Assembly: GCA_963920665.1 (NCBI GenBank)
Contig: OY987263.1
Location: 47,155,218-47,219,217, forward strand
Origin: Straminergon stramineum
Lineage: Eukaryota; Streptophyta; Bryopsida; Hypnales; Calliergonaceae
Reading direction: 5' to 3'
DNA: 64,000 bases
Shown here in pieces: positions 12,546 to 22,510 of the stretch. The first letter of the stretch is position 1. Each line of letters opens with the position of its first letter. Below the pieces are notes generated by a model, which was not told the origin of the DNA, searched no databases, and was given only the letters and a program-made list of their open reading frames with translations. Made by a program: the position numbers and the translations under genes.

Positions 12546-14191
12546 GCACAACTGCACATATGGAGACATGTGATTTGGTATAGGGCAATCATTGAGGTGG
12601 AGGGAATTCTAAAAATAATCATGTATTCTTTGCCAATTTTTGCCTTCCTTGTCAATATGTTTATTTTTAGAATTTTTGACAATATGGAGATTGCTCAATG
12701 TAAACACTTCTTATAAATGGATGAAATATGTGATCAATGAATAAAAAATACGTAAGCACTAAATACATGGTTTTCACGAGCTTGGATGGAATTACAGGAA
12801 ATAATCCTCCCACAAACTAAATGGGACATTTCTTCACTAGGGTTTACGTGGCAGAAAATAGTGAAGTACGAATATCATTCTTTCTACTTTGATGTAGCCA
12901 TGAACTATAGCGAGTTACAATTAAAAGTAGAAGGTACAAATCAAGAGGTACATATCAGAAGCAACTTGTATTGTTTTCCAATGCTCTAGATTGTTGTGAA
13001 TTAGGAAGGATTGTTATAGAAGAGAAAGGGAGTGCTTGAGAAGATGGAGGGACAAAAGAAGTTTTCACAAGGGAGTCTATTGCATCAACATATGGTTGGT
13101 AGAAAAGTTGTGTCTCTTTGGCTCTTTTAATAATTGGTGATGGGTACACAATATCTCAGATAATTATGTAGAAACTCACTAAGAATCTGTGAGAGGATCA
13201 CCTTCATATCTCCTTTCTTTTGTAAATGCACCAAGAGTAGAAGAGCCATTGTAGCCTCTCTGGACATCTATCTAGCTTGCCATGTTTATCTTGTTTAAGT
13301 TTAGGTAGATTCACTAGGTAACTTTTTATCAAGAAGTTACAAATGTAATGAATTTGATGTAGCATAGCCTCATCTTTGTACTTGAGATGACTCACAATGT
13401 ATTGTCCTTCAGGAATGCCCTATGATGAGATGTAGGGAGGAAGAGAAGGTTTAATTAGGTGTGCTCTTTTGAGGCATGGCAATGTAGTAGTAGGATGTAT
13501 AGAAGACACAAGGAAGAGGAAAGCTTGTTTATGCTTGTTTCCCATTTGGATGTGTGTATAATTAGGAAGTCTTATTTAGTGATTGCAATGTTGTAGCCTA
13601 TATTGTATTTACAAATGCTACTGGAGGAAGAGAGATTTTGTAGTAGTAGTAGTAGTTGGTGGAAGACATAATTGCCGAGGTTGTTCAGTCTCCAAGGAAG
13701 TTCCCCAAATCAGTATTCTCTATAGTGGCTACTACTGCATCAATAACTTATCATCAACTTCATGAAATGAGGTCAAAAAGGTCCCATATAACAATTTTTT
13801 TGTGGCAAGGCACAATCACCCTATAACCGTGTTAGAGAAGCCATGTGCCATTTTTTTGGCATCTTTTGATCCAAAATTATACATTTGCCTTCAATGAATT
13901 GTTTTCCAATCAATCACAAAGTCCCTAGCCAACTATGGAAAATAAAATTGGATGAATGTCAAGATTTTTGTGGTCATTAGTATGCTCTAAGTCATCATTG
14001 TTTGGGAATTAAGCATCTTCTTCTACTGGAAAATTATTAAGACAATTGTCATGGAATTTTCAATACTAATCACTTAAAATTCACTCAAGTAACAACTGCA
14101 AAAAATTGGATGAAATTTTTTTCCATCCTACAATGCCTTTTGAAATCATTCAAAGGACACAACATCCTTAGTGTTGTTTCATGATTAACCC
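12546..14191. other. Intergenic DNA, no gene seen
   Basis: No coding evidence. A short (GTA)n microsatellite lies at about 13640-13656. 'ttaacccttaacccct' at 14185-14200 gives a doubled TTAA just left of element B1, possibly the remnant of an earlier insertion. Confidence 0.4.
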
Positions 14192-14840
14192 TTAACCCCT
14201 AAATGCTTGAGGCACCAAATTTTGGTGTTGACAAAACTTTGAAGCTAAATAAAATCTCACCAAGTTTCTATATTTAGTAGTATATATTTATGAAAAATTC
14301 TTTTTGAAGTCTAGTTTGAGCACCAAAAATCTGATTTTGTAAATGAATGATTATGATTTTTCTATATAAGATTTTGTGCACAGGTGTCCATTGCAATCTT
14401 GACTCTCTACAGTGTTGAGGGCTCTTGGAAATGAGCCTCAAATACACTAGATCTTGGAGAAAAACACACATTAGAAATTCATTTTAAAAATTACAGAGTA
14501 GATTTTGTAGAGCCATAAATTGATTGGGGCTATACATGTTTTGCCCTCTAACCTCATTTTTTGGTGACAAAATTTGCAGATTTGACATGTAAAAAGAAGA
14601 TTTAAACACCTCAAATTATTTTTGTAGTTTAACACCCTCATGATCAAACATTATAATCTTTCAATTCATAAACGATATTGTTGTGTTTTCTTTTCCTATG
14701 TCATCTCTAACATGTCTAGTTTGAATTGGTATTGTTACAAATTTAAAAAATGAATACAACTTATCAAAATGTTGTCTTTTTATTCAATTTAGAGCAAATT
14801 CCTAGAAGCTCAAAAAAGGCCTTGGGCATTTAGGGGTTAA
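14192..14840 (+). mobile_element. TTAA element, long family, copy B1
   Basis: 649 bp from TTAA 14192-14195 to TTAA 14837-14840. Left end CCCCTAAATGCTTGAGGCAC; right end GGCCTTGGGCATTTAGGGG, its near-perfect inverse. Interior blocks shared with B2-B5: 'accaaattttggtg', 'gatcttggag', 'tgagggctcttggaaatgag', 'ccctcatgatcaaacattat'. No coding capacity. TTAA plus CCC...GGG ends indicates a piggyBac-like non-autonomous element. Confidence 0.85.
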
Positions 14841-15061
14841 TCCATAAACGTCAACATGGACTTTTAGTGTCTGATGAATGAAAAAGAATCTATCTATGCA
14901 GGATTGAACTACAACTATTCATCCTTAGAATTTTTTGGAGAAGGACAGATCTCCTACATTACTTTGACTTCCAATAAGTATTTTTTTTTCTGAAGTAGAT
15001 GATGTCACACAGTTCCAAAAGGGTTGATTCCACAATCACTAGTCAGTCCTTTAAGGGTTAA
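14837..15061 (+). mobile_element. TTAA element, short family, copy A2
   Basis: 225 bp. It shares its left TTAA (14837-14840) with B1 and its right TTAA (15058-15061) with A3. Core strings 'cttttagtgtctgatgaatg', 'actacaactattcatcc', 'gtagatgatgtcacacag'; right end CAGTCCTTTAAGGG-TTAA. The left end is mutated (TTAA-TCCATAAACG). Confidence 0.8.
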
Positions 15062-15275
15062 AGGACAAAATGGTGATCGTGGAAATCATCCCTTGTGGAA
15101 CCATGTGACATCTACTTCAAAAAAAAATAAACTCATTGAAGGTCAAACTACTCTACAAGATCTCTTCTATTTGCACAAAATTCCAAGGATGAACAATTGC
15201 ACTTCTGCCCTCCGTAGAAAGATTCTTTGTCTTCCATAGGACAAAAAATTGTCCTCACCATTGTTTAAGGGTTAA
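15058..15275 (-). mobile_element. TTAA element, short family, copy A3 (inverted)
   Basis: 218 bp in opposite orientation to A2: 'aaccatgtgacatctacttc' is the inverse of the family's 'gtagatgatgtcacat', and the right end reads TTTAAGGG-TTAA. Shares TTAA 15058-15061 with A2 and TTAA 15272-15275 with C1. A2 and A3 together form a large imperfect palindrome. Confidence 0.8.
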
Positions 15276-16242
15276 CCCCTAAATGCCCCAGGGGACCAAA
15301 AGTGTCCTCACATAGTTTCAAGTCCAATTCAAAGTATTGTAACTTTTGCATTCCATTTCTAAATTGAATAAAATTTGTTGGAAAATTTGTGCTCTCTTTT
15401 CTAGTTCATGTGGCAAGAGTTTCAGATCAATCCAAGATGAAATGATTTTCTTGGAAGCCAATCGAAGTTCACAGGTTCTATATGAATTCACCAAATTGCA
15501 TTTGATGGTTGCAACTTCGGGGGCTTGTATCTCCATCTAATGTTTGTTTTCAATAAAATTTGTTGGGTTTTGTTCCCCTTGAAGTCTAGTTATTGTAGTA
15601 GAATTTTCATGTCAATTCAAGATGTTTTGAATGTTTGGGAGCAATTCGAAATTCAAAATCCGGACATTTTTGGATTACAAAGAGCTTTGGCAGCTTGTTT
15701 CTTCTTCATGCAGTATCTGTTCCCAATAATGTTTTTGGGAAAGTTGCACATATTGGTCTAGTTTGTGTCTAAAATTTCATTTCAATCCAAGAAGTTATGA
15801 GGAACTAAGAAGCATTTTAGTAGGAGGTTTAGGTTTTGATGAGATTTTTACAACTTTTCTTGCTATTTTTTGACATTTTCAAAGCCATTTTGCAAACAAT
15901 GATTCAATTGAATGAAATTTTCTTTCACCAATGTGTTTGTATGATGGTTTTGAATCACTTCATAGTTTAAAGTTTTTCTCATTTGAGTAGGTTTAGAAAT
16001 CGAATTTCACCTCCAAATGTGTTACTAGGAAAATTCCAGCATCCTTTTTCAACACTAAAACATTATTATCTTGCAATCTACATGGCCAAATGACTCCAAA
16101 TTTGATTCATGTCATCTACAACATGTACACCCCAAGATTGTACGGTTGAGATTTCCATACCTAAGTAGCATTTTGATCTATAACACTTCAAAAGCAATTA
16201 TGTCTTTAGACCCCCCCAAAACCTTGGGCTTTTAGGGGTTAA
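15272..16242. mobile_element. TTAA element, 971-bp type C1
   Basis: TTAA-CCCCTAAATGCCCCAGGG at the left and AACCTTGGGCTTTTAGGGG-TTAA at the right (16239-16242). The ends match the long family but the interior is different ('aatttgttggaaaatttgtg', 'ttcaatccaaga' recurring), so this is a separate derivative. The two open stretches inside (15346-15540 and 15525-15761) look like chance ORFs, not a transposase. Confidence 0.7.
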
Positions 16243-16661
16243 TAAGCAGATACCACAGCTGATGCAATACACAATGAACATTACCCTTTATGTGTTTATT
16301 ACGTGAACCACGTAGTACAAAATGTTATTTTAAATGAAATTCTATGAGTTTGAGCACATCCCTCTGGCTTGCAAATCACTGATAAGGAAATGCTATCTCT
16401 TGGAAAACTCATATCCCTAGGTTTGTTGAGGATTACAACATTGAAATATGCTAAAAAGTCATCCCATAGAAGAAAATTTAATCCAACACTTCTGGGCGTT
16501 TGCAACTCCTTTTATGTCTGGAGAACTAGTAGTAAACAGCTCCTGAGTATTTGAAGCTAAACAGTCACCCATCCCGGCAGCTTTCAAAGGGAGGGTGTTT
16601 CTATAACAAATGTTGTCTTCTCCTGCAATCTGCTTAAACCCAAAATACCACTACTAATTGT
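16243..16661 (-). other. 3' flank of the SHMT gene
   Basis: Region between the TTAA-element chain and the SHMT stop codon. On the minus strand an AATAAA lies at about 16298-16293, roughly 365 nt after the stop; it is a possible but distant poly(A) signal. Nothing else recognised. Confidence 0.35.
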
Positions 16662-19600
16662 TCAATGTTGCAGAAGATCTTCTGTGCCAACACCTGGGAT
16701 GGGAAACTGGGTGGCAAACGCTTCAACCCGATTTCGCAGCTCCAAAATAGCACCATGTTGTTGGCAGCTCTCAGATTCCACATACTCTAGGAAATCCTTG
16801 ATCTTTGTACCTGGGCATGTCTGCTTTGCCTTAATAGCAATTTGAATACCCTCATGGATGAAGTCGGCCACTTTCACGAAATCACCTTCACGAAATCCAC
16901 GTGTGGTAAGCGCTGGTGACCCTATCCGAATTCCACCAGGGTTGATTGCACTCTTATCTCCTGTAAACATGAAGGGCCCACGTTACTACCCATATTACAA
17001 ATTTGCAATGCAAACACTTGTACAACTCACAATTATTACTAAAGTCTTTCATAAGACTTTACGTCTAGGTGGCATTAGGTATCTACTGTAGGCGCAATAC
17101 TACGGCGATCAACTTCGTCATCAAATCAGCTAGTGAAGATCTGACAGAATATAAGCTCCAAACTTACCAGGGACAGAGTTCTTATTAAGCGTGATGGATG
17201 CCAAATCCAACAATTTCTCTGACCGGGCACCATCCGTACCCTGCCAGTAACAGCGAGAGCTGAGCATCAGATACAAGGGCTTTTTTTTGGACTAGTATCC
17301 CGTATTGGCTTCACCACACAGGTCAGCTTTCGGAGGGACAGATTCACATTGGTCAGATTCTGACAGATCTGGCGAAATTTCGCCAAAAAAAAAAGCCCTG
17401 AAGGAATAGAGGGTTATCTTCTATACTAAATGAACTTGATATGGCTATCCACATGGTCATCCTGCACAACTGAATCAACTCAGCTCTTCACAGGAAGCGT
17501 CTGTAGGCATCCCTTCACATCTCAAATTGGAACACCCACCCAAGTATAGAAGTCGAAGTACAATCGTGAGGATGCAGACCCAGTGTCAGCAATGAGGTCT
17601 GCTCAAGAATAATAGACCCACACACATCCAAGCACTTTAACATGCGCATCATAGGAGCCTAACACATCATTTTTCTATTTACAGACGTACCATGGGTCGG
17701 AGATCGACAAGAACGAGATGGTTATCAGTTCCTCCGGATACAAGCTTATATCCTAACTCAATCAATCTATTTGCCAATGCCCGACAGTTCTTGACAACCT
17801 GAACAAGATAGGGAAAGAATGTAAGTGACAGCTTATGACATAAAACCGCTAAACCTCATGAATACGCAGCAAGATAATGGACAGAAGAGAGTCGAATAAG
17901 TCGATTCACGAATATAAACTATAAAGTTCAGAAGACATTTATTCAGTAGACTCTCTTACTTGTCGTTGGTAAGCCTTAAACTCGGGGGTGACTGCTTGCT
18001 TAAGGCACACAGCAAGTCCTCCAATAGTATGATTATGAGGGCCGCCCTGGACATAACGTTGAAGACAAAAATCAAACAATACAGTGACGAGTGAAGATAG
18101 AGTAGCTATTTGCAAGATGCGAGCCACTTGAACCCAAGAATACTAATCCAATGAACGGAATATAGAATACGGATTTGTAAAACATCAGTAACTAGAAAGC
18201 TATGTCTTCCATGTAGTTTAGGCAACTGACGAAAACTAAAGGTAGGTAAAAGTAGGGCAGAGCTCAAACTAACTTGCATCGATTTTTGTCATCTCACTGA
18301 CAAAGGTGTCATCGAGTTTGATTTACGTACCTGAAGACCTGGGAAAACAGCATTGTTAATTGCTGTTTCCAAATCGACTCCCAAGATCTCTCCCTTTTTG
18401 AAGAAGATCATTCCCCCTCTTGGACCCCTCAAAGACTGTCGGTTAGAACAAAGCACACCATCCGTCAACGTGATTATGCCGTGATCAAAACAGAATTCAG
18501 TATCAGTTTTAAGAAAACCTAGGCAGATAATGCACAACTCCAGAAAATACAGAAGGCAACAACAAAGAAACACCTTACAGGCGCTATTGTTTACAACAGA
18601 AGTTATCAAAGATTGAATGAAACTGTGCAACATGACAAGCTTACTTTGTGGGTAGTGGTGGTGACAACATCACAGTAGTCAAATGGATTACTAAGGACAC
18701 CTGCTGAAACAAGACCACTAATGTGTGCCATATCCATCATCAAAAAAGCTCCCACGCTATCTGCAATCTAAAATATACAAACAACCAATCAACCAACCAT
18801 GAATACATCCGCATTGCAAAAAATTCAGTACCAGCATACTGAAAAGGATAAAACACATAGATGATTTACTGAAAATAGCATCGGTCATTGAAACGCTCTG
18901 ACATACCAACTTTGCGAAAGGCTCCTAACTGCAAAAGGGAGGATACAAACTTATACCTTCCGCATCCTTGGGTAGTCAAAGTCCCGAGCGTAGGCACTTG
19001 CTCCCGCGATGATGAGCTTCGGTCGGAACAAGGTAGCCGTCTGTTGCAAGACATCGTAGTCCACCAACCCTGCTTGCCCCCGGGTACAATTAGTCAAAAG
19101 CAAAAAATCTAACGTCAACGGTAACAAACTACTAGCAGCACCAGGCATCGTCCCAAGCGAACAAGATGATATGAAGGCAATCTCTTCAGTAAAGAAGAAT
19201 AACACTTTCAAAAACAACCTTCACAGAAATGAGAACAGAAAATCTCTTCAAATCTCAAGAGAAATAGCTTATGCAGATTACCAGTATCCTCATTAAGACG
19301 GTAAGGCATTGATTCAAAGTAAACTGAAGTTGCAGATACCCGCCGTTTGGGTGTCATAAATCCATGGGTCAGATGCCCTCCATGTGCTAGATCTAAACCC
19401 TGCAGGAATCAGGACGGTTCTGTCAATCATCGATTTGCACCGTACTAAGACGAACAAGCTCTCAAAAAATAAATGGAAAATACAAATGTAGCATTCCTAT
19501 GATTGAACAGGGCAGACATGACCAATAGAAGCGCAAGGCAACTAGCGCTAAAATTCGTCATGATACTTCAACTTAAAAGTTAAAAACCTTGGTTTCCCCA

Positions 19601-21271
19601 ACTATTAAATGGTTAAAAACCTGTACACCCATGGTGTCTGCTGCATGTCCAAATAGAAACCCTGGTCATGAGACTCTATCATAAATGATTACGAACATAC
19701 ACAAACAAACACTTATGTCTCCTACCATAATACGGTCATGCGGCTGGAGAAGGGCAGTGTAGACTGCGAAATTTGCTGGCGAACCAGAGAGAGGCTGAAC
19801 ATTTACTCCCCATTTAGTAGGGTCGACATGGAAGGCAGCTAATGCTCGTCGTTGACATAATCTTTCGCTTTGATCGATGTATTCGTTTCCACCATAATAC
19901 CTGCAGTTTGAGGGGTCTGCCCCGAGTTCAGAAACTTACTTTACTCGCGTATCCAAGATTTGTACAACGAAGACAAGAAAACACGAAAAGAACAGCTGAA
20001 GCAGTTCATTCTTAGATACAAGGAGCTTGTGGAAAACTTGAAATAGTACACAGTGTAGACTCCTAGAATAAAGGGAGAGAATCAATTAGAAATTAAGAAA
20101 TGCGAAATTCAGTTCGAGCAGAGTGTGATGGTATGAAAGAGCCAGAAAATGAAAACGCAGCATACCTTTTGCCAGGCAAACCCTCAGAGTACTTGTTTGT
20201 CAGACAAGAACCGACAGCCTCCATAACCCCACGAGATGTAAAGTTTTCTGACGCGATGAGCTCCAGACCTCGAAACTGTCGTCTCTTCTCACATTCGATA
20301 ATGGCATGCACATCGGGGTCGAGTTCTTGCAAAGAAGGATCGGAAAAGTGAAGTGCAGCTTCTGCCAAGACATAACCGACAAATTTTCATTAGATTCCAC
20401 AGCGACACTCCTTGATCCCGCTGTATCTTTATACCGACGTCTCATCCCAAATTCTTCATGGACGAGGGTGCCTTCACAAACATCTATCAAATCAGCAATT
20501 CCACCTGCACCGTCACCATTGCTCTAAGAGTATCGGCAAAATTACCCTCGACTGCACGTTCTCTTGAAATCCTGATATCTGCTAATCCACGACATTTTTT
20601 TCTATGCTGACGAGAGACAGAAAGATATCCAGAGATACAGCAAGTATCCTTCGCAAGAGGAACATGACTTCACACTTGAATTCAAAAAGTAGAACAGCAG
20701 CATAAGCCACCATTTTCCCGAGTATAATCTCTAAGCGCTGTCAAAGTTGCAGACGCCACACAGCAGGCGAACGAGCGGGCGGGCGTTCATCTGAGAAAAA
20801 AAGAAGAGGGAAATGAACCAGAAAGCCGCAGAAGGAAGCTCAGAGTCGAGGTGCATCGAAAGCTAAGATGCGCCCCACAAAGCTAGCCAAATGGTGGAAG
20901 TTGTGGGGTCGAAAGGGGAAGGAAGAGAAATATACGCTTTGCCATCCATCGATCCTAAACCCTAAACCCAGCCCAGCCCACCAAAATGTGTGAGAAATCA
21001 GAACTGAAGGGGAGGGCCAGGAGAGAAGATAGAGAGATACATACATACCTTCTGGAGCGGAGACCTGAGCCGCGGCATTGGCGCAAATGACAAGAGGGCG
21101 GCGAGAGCGCAGAGGAGCTTGTGAGGCTAAAGGCGCAGGGAGAAGCGCCTGCACGTCGGGAGAACGCCAGGAGGGTAGCAATTGAACATGAGAAGGAGGG
21201 GAGGAGGCAGGAAGGAAAAGAGGGGAGAGGGAAAGAGCCGGGGCACGGGAGGAGCGCAACGCCGTTGCCAT
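16662..21271 (-). CDS. SHM: Serine hydroxymethyltransferase, plastid-type, 11 exons, complete
   Basis: PLP enzyme interconverting serine plus tetrahydrofolate with glycine plus 5,10-methylene-THF. Exons (minus): 21271-21049, 20361-20166, 19900-19726, 19399-19282, 19069-18957, 18767-18645, 18435-18331, 18046-17960, 17798-17691, 17240-17168, 16960-16662. They sum to 1620 nt, 539 aa, with GT-AG borders and consistent phases. Residues 1 to about 65 are Ser/Ala/Leu/Pro/Arg-rich with almost no acidic residues ([19 protein letters not shown]...[12 protein letters not shown]), a typical plastid transit peptide. The fold begins at [12 protein letters not shown]; conserved blocks are [49 protein letters not shown] and [14 protein letters not shown], whose Lys (about residue 316, last codon of exon 6) is the PLP Schiff-base lysine. 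Length and N-terminus resemble Arabidopsis SHM3 rather than cytosolic forms. An in-frame ATG at 21328 would add 19 residues; I chose 21271 because it starts the transit-like sequence. Confidence 0.96.
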
Positions 21272-22510
21272 GGTGGTAGGGCCTTCGAACAGGAACGAGA
21301 GAGAAAAAACTAAAGCGAAGGAACTCAAGGCATGAGTGAATAGAGACTCAGCGAGCGAATAAGCGTGGAATGGAGAAGGATGAGCGAGTGAATAGAGACT
21401 CTGGAATGGAGATGGATGGGCGAGAGAGAGAGCGAATAAGCGTGGAATGGAGAGGGAGCGACCAGGGGTAAGGGTAAGGGACGGAATTTAAGACCATCCC
21501 CACCAATTCTTCCCTATCCCTATCTCTGCCGATGCGAGTCTGCGAAATTCTTCCCTATCCCTATCTCAGCCGATGCGAGTCTGCAAAATTCTCCCCTATC
21601 CCTGTCTCTGCTGATGCGAGACTGTGAAATTCTCCCTATCCCTCTGCGGATGCGAGTCTGCGAATGTAAATCAGTTGCGGCAAAAGAGCTGAACCCTAAC
21701 CGGAAGGTGTCAGTCGTGGCGACAGGGCCCTCCAGTCTCCGAGCTCGGAACACTGACCGGCTTCCCAAGTCCCCTAGTTACTGTACGAGGCACCGACCTC
21801 ATACGCATAATGCGGTGAGTCTCTTAATCAGTCTTCACCAAGTCTTTCATCATCGCGCATCCCCAGAATCCCAAAGTTTCGCAATCAATCCAGGACGAAC
21901 ACGACGACGACGGTGATACTTCCCAGGCACCAATTGGTGCAAATTGCACGGCGAACTTCCTCGCAATTGCCGTTCCTCGCCGACTGAGGGAAAGAGCAAC
22001 TTCCGTATTTGTGCTAACTACTCTTGTATTGTATGTCGCATACCCTGCAAAGTGTTGGAGTTGGGGTTGTACTGTACATTACTAGAATATGTGAAGTGAA
22101 GCCCGCGGTGAAGACCGAAGACAACCTTGAAGTTATTGCTGGTGGTGGCTGCTGTTTGGGGTGGAGACAGTGACCTCAATTGGGACGGAGGTTGCTTGAC
22201 GGTGGGTAGTTTGCTTATTTTTAGGACCTCCTTTTGCTTTCGGGAGTGCCAGTTTTGGCTGATTTGAAAGGAGTTGCGAGAATTGTGTTCTCGTTGAAAA
22301 CAGTAATATTGTAGTATTGGGAGGTCATAATAGTTCTGTTTTCTATTCTCTTTTGTTTGCTTGCGTTTGCTGCTCTGGAGTGTGGATGGAATTGAGATTT
22401 TCGTTGAATTTTGCGGCCAATCGAAAGGGTGCGTGATTGAATGATCGAATTGGCTCGCTGGCTGTGTGAGTAGGGAACTGACTACTTCCTTGGAAGCGAC
22501 GGACGACGCC
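21272..22510. promoter_or_regulatory. Shared divergent upstream region of SHMT and AIG1
   Basis: SHMT starts leftward at 21271 and the GTPase rightward at 22511, leaving 1.24 kb between start codons. The SHMT-proximal part (21330-21470) is purine-rich on the plus strand with repeated 'gcgaataagcgtggaatgga' and 'gagtgaatagagactc' blocks. A 41-bp repeat follows. The part from 21702 to 22347 is the segment duplicated at 9.14-12.55 kb. No certain TATA box was identified for either gene. Confidence 0.55.
21505..21668. repeat. 41-bp tandem repeat, about 4 units
   Basis: The string GATGCGAG starts at 21531, 21572, 21613 and 21649, giving spacings of 41, 41 and 36 bp. Each unit contains 'ttc(t)(t)ccctatccct', 'ctctgcc' and 'gatgcgagtctgcgaaa' with few differences. 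Lies in the SHMT/AIG1 intergenic region. Confidence 0.85.

Noticed and set aside
22466..22510. Upstream extension of the AIG1 frame starting at GTG
   Set aside because: Not an ATG; eukaryotic initiation at 22511 gives a sensible N-terminus.
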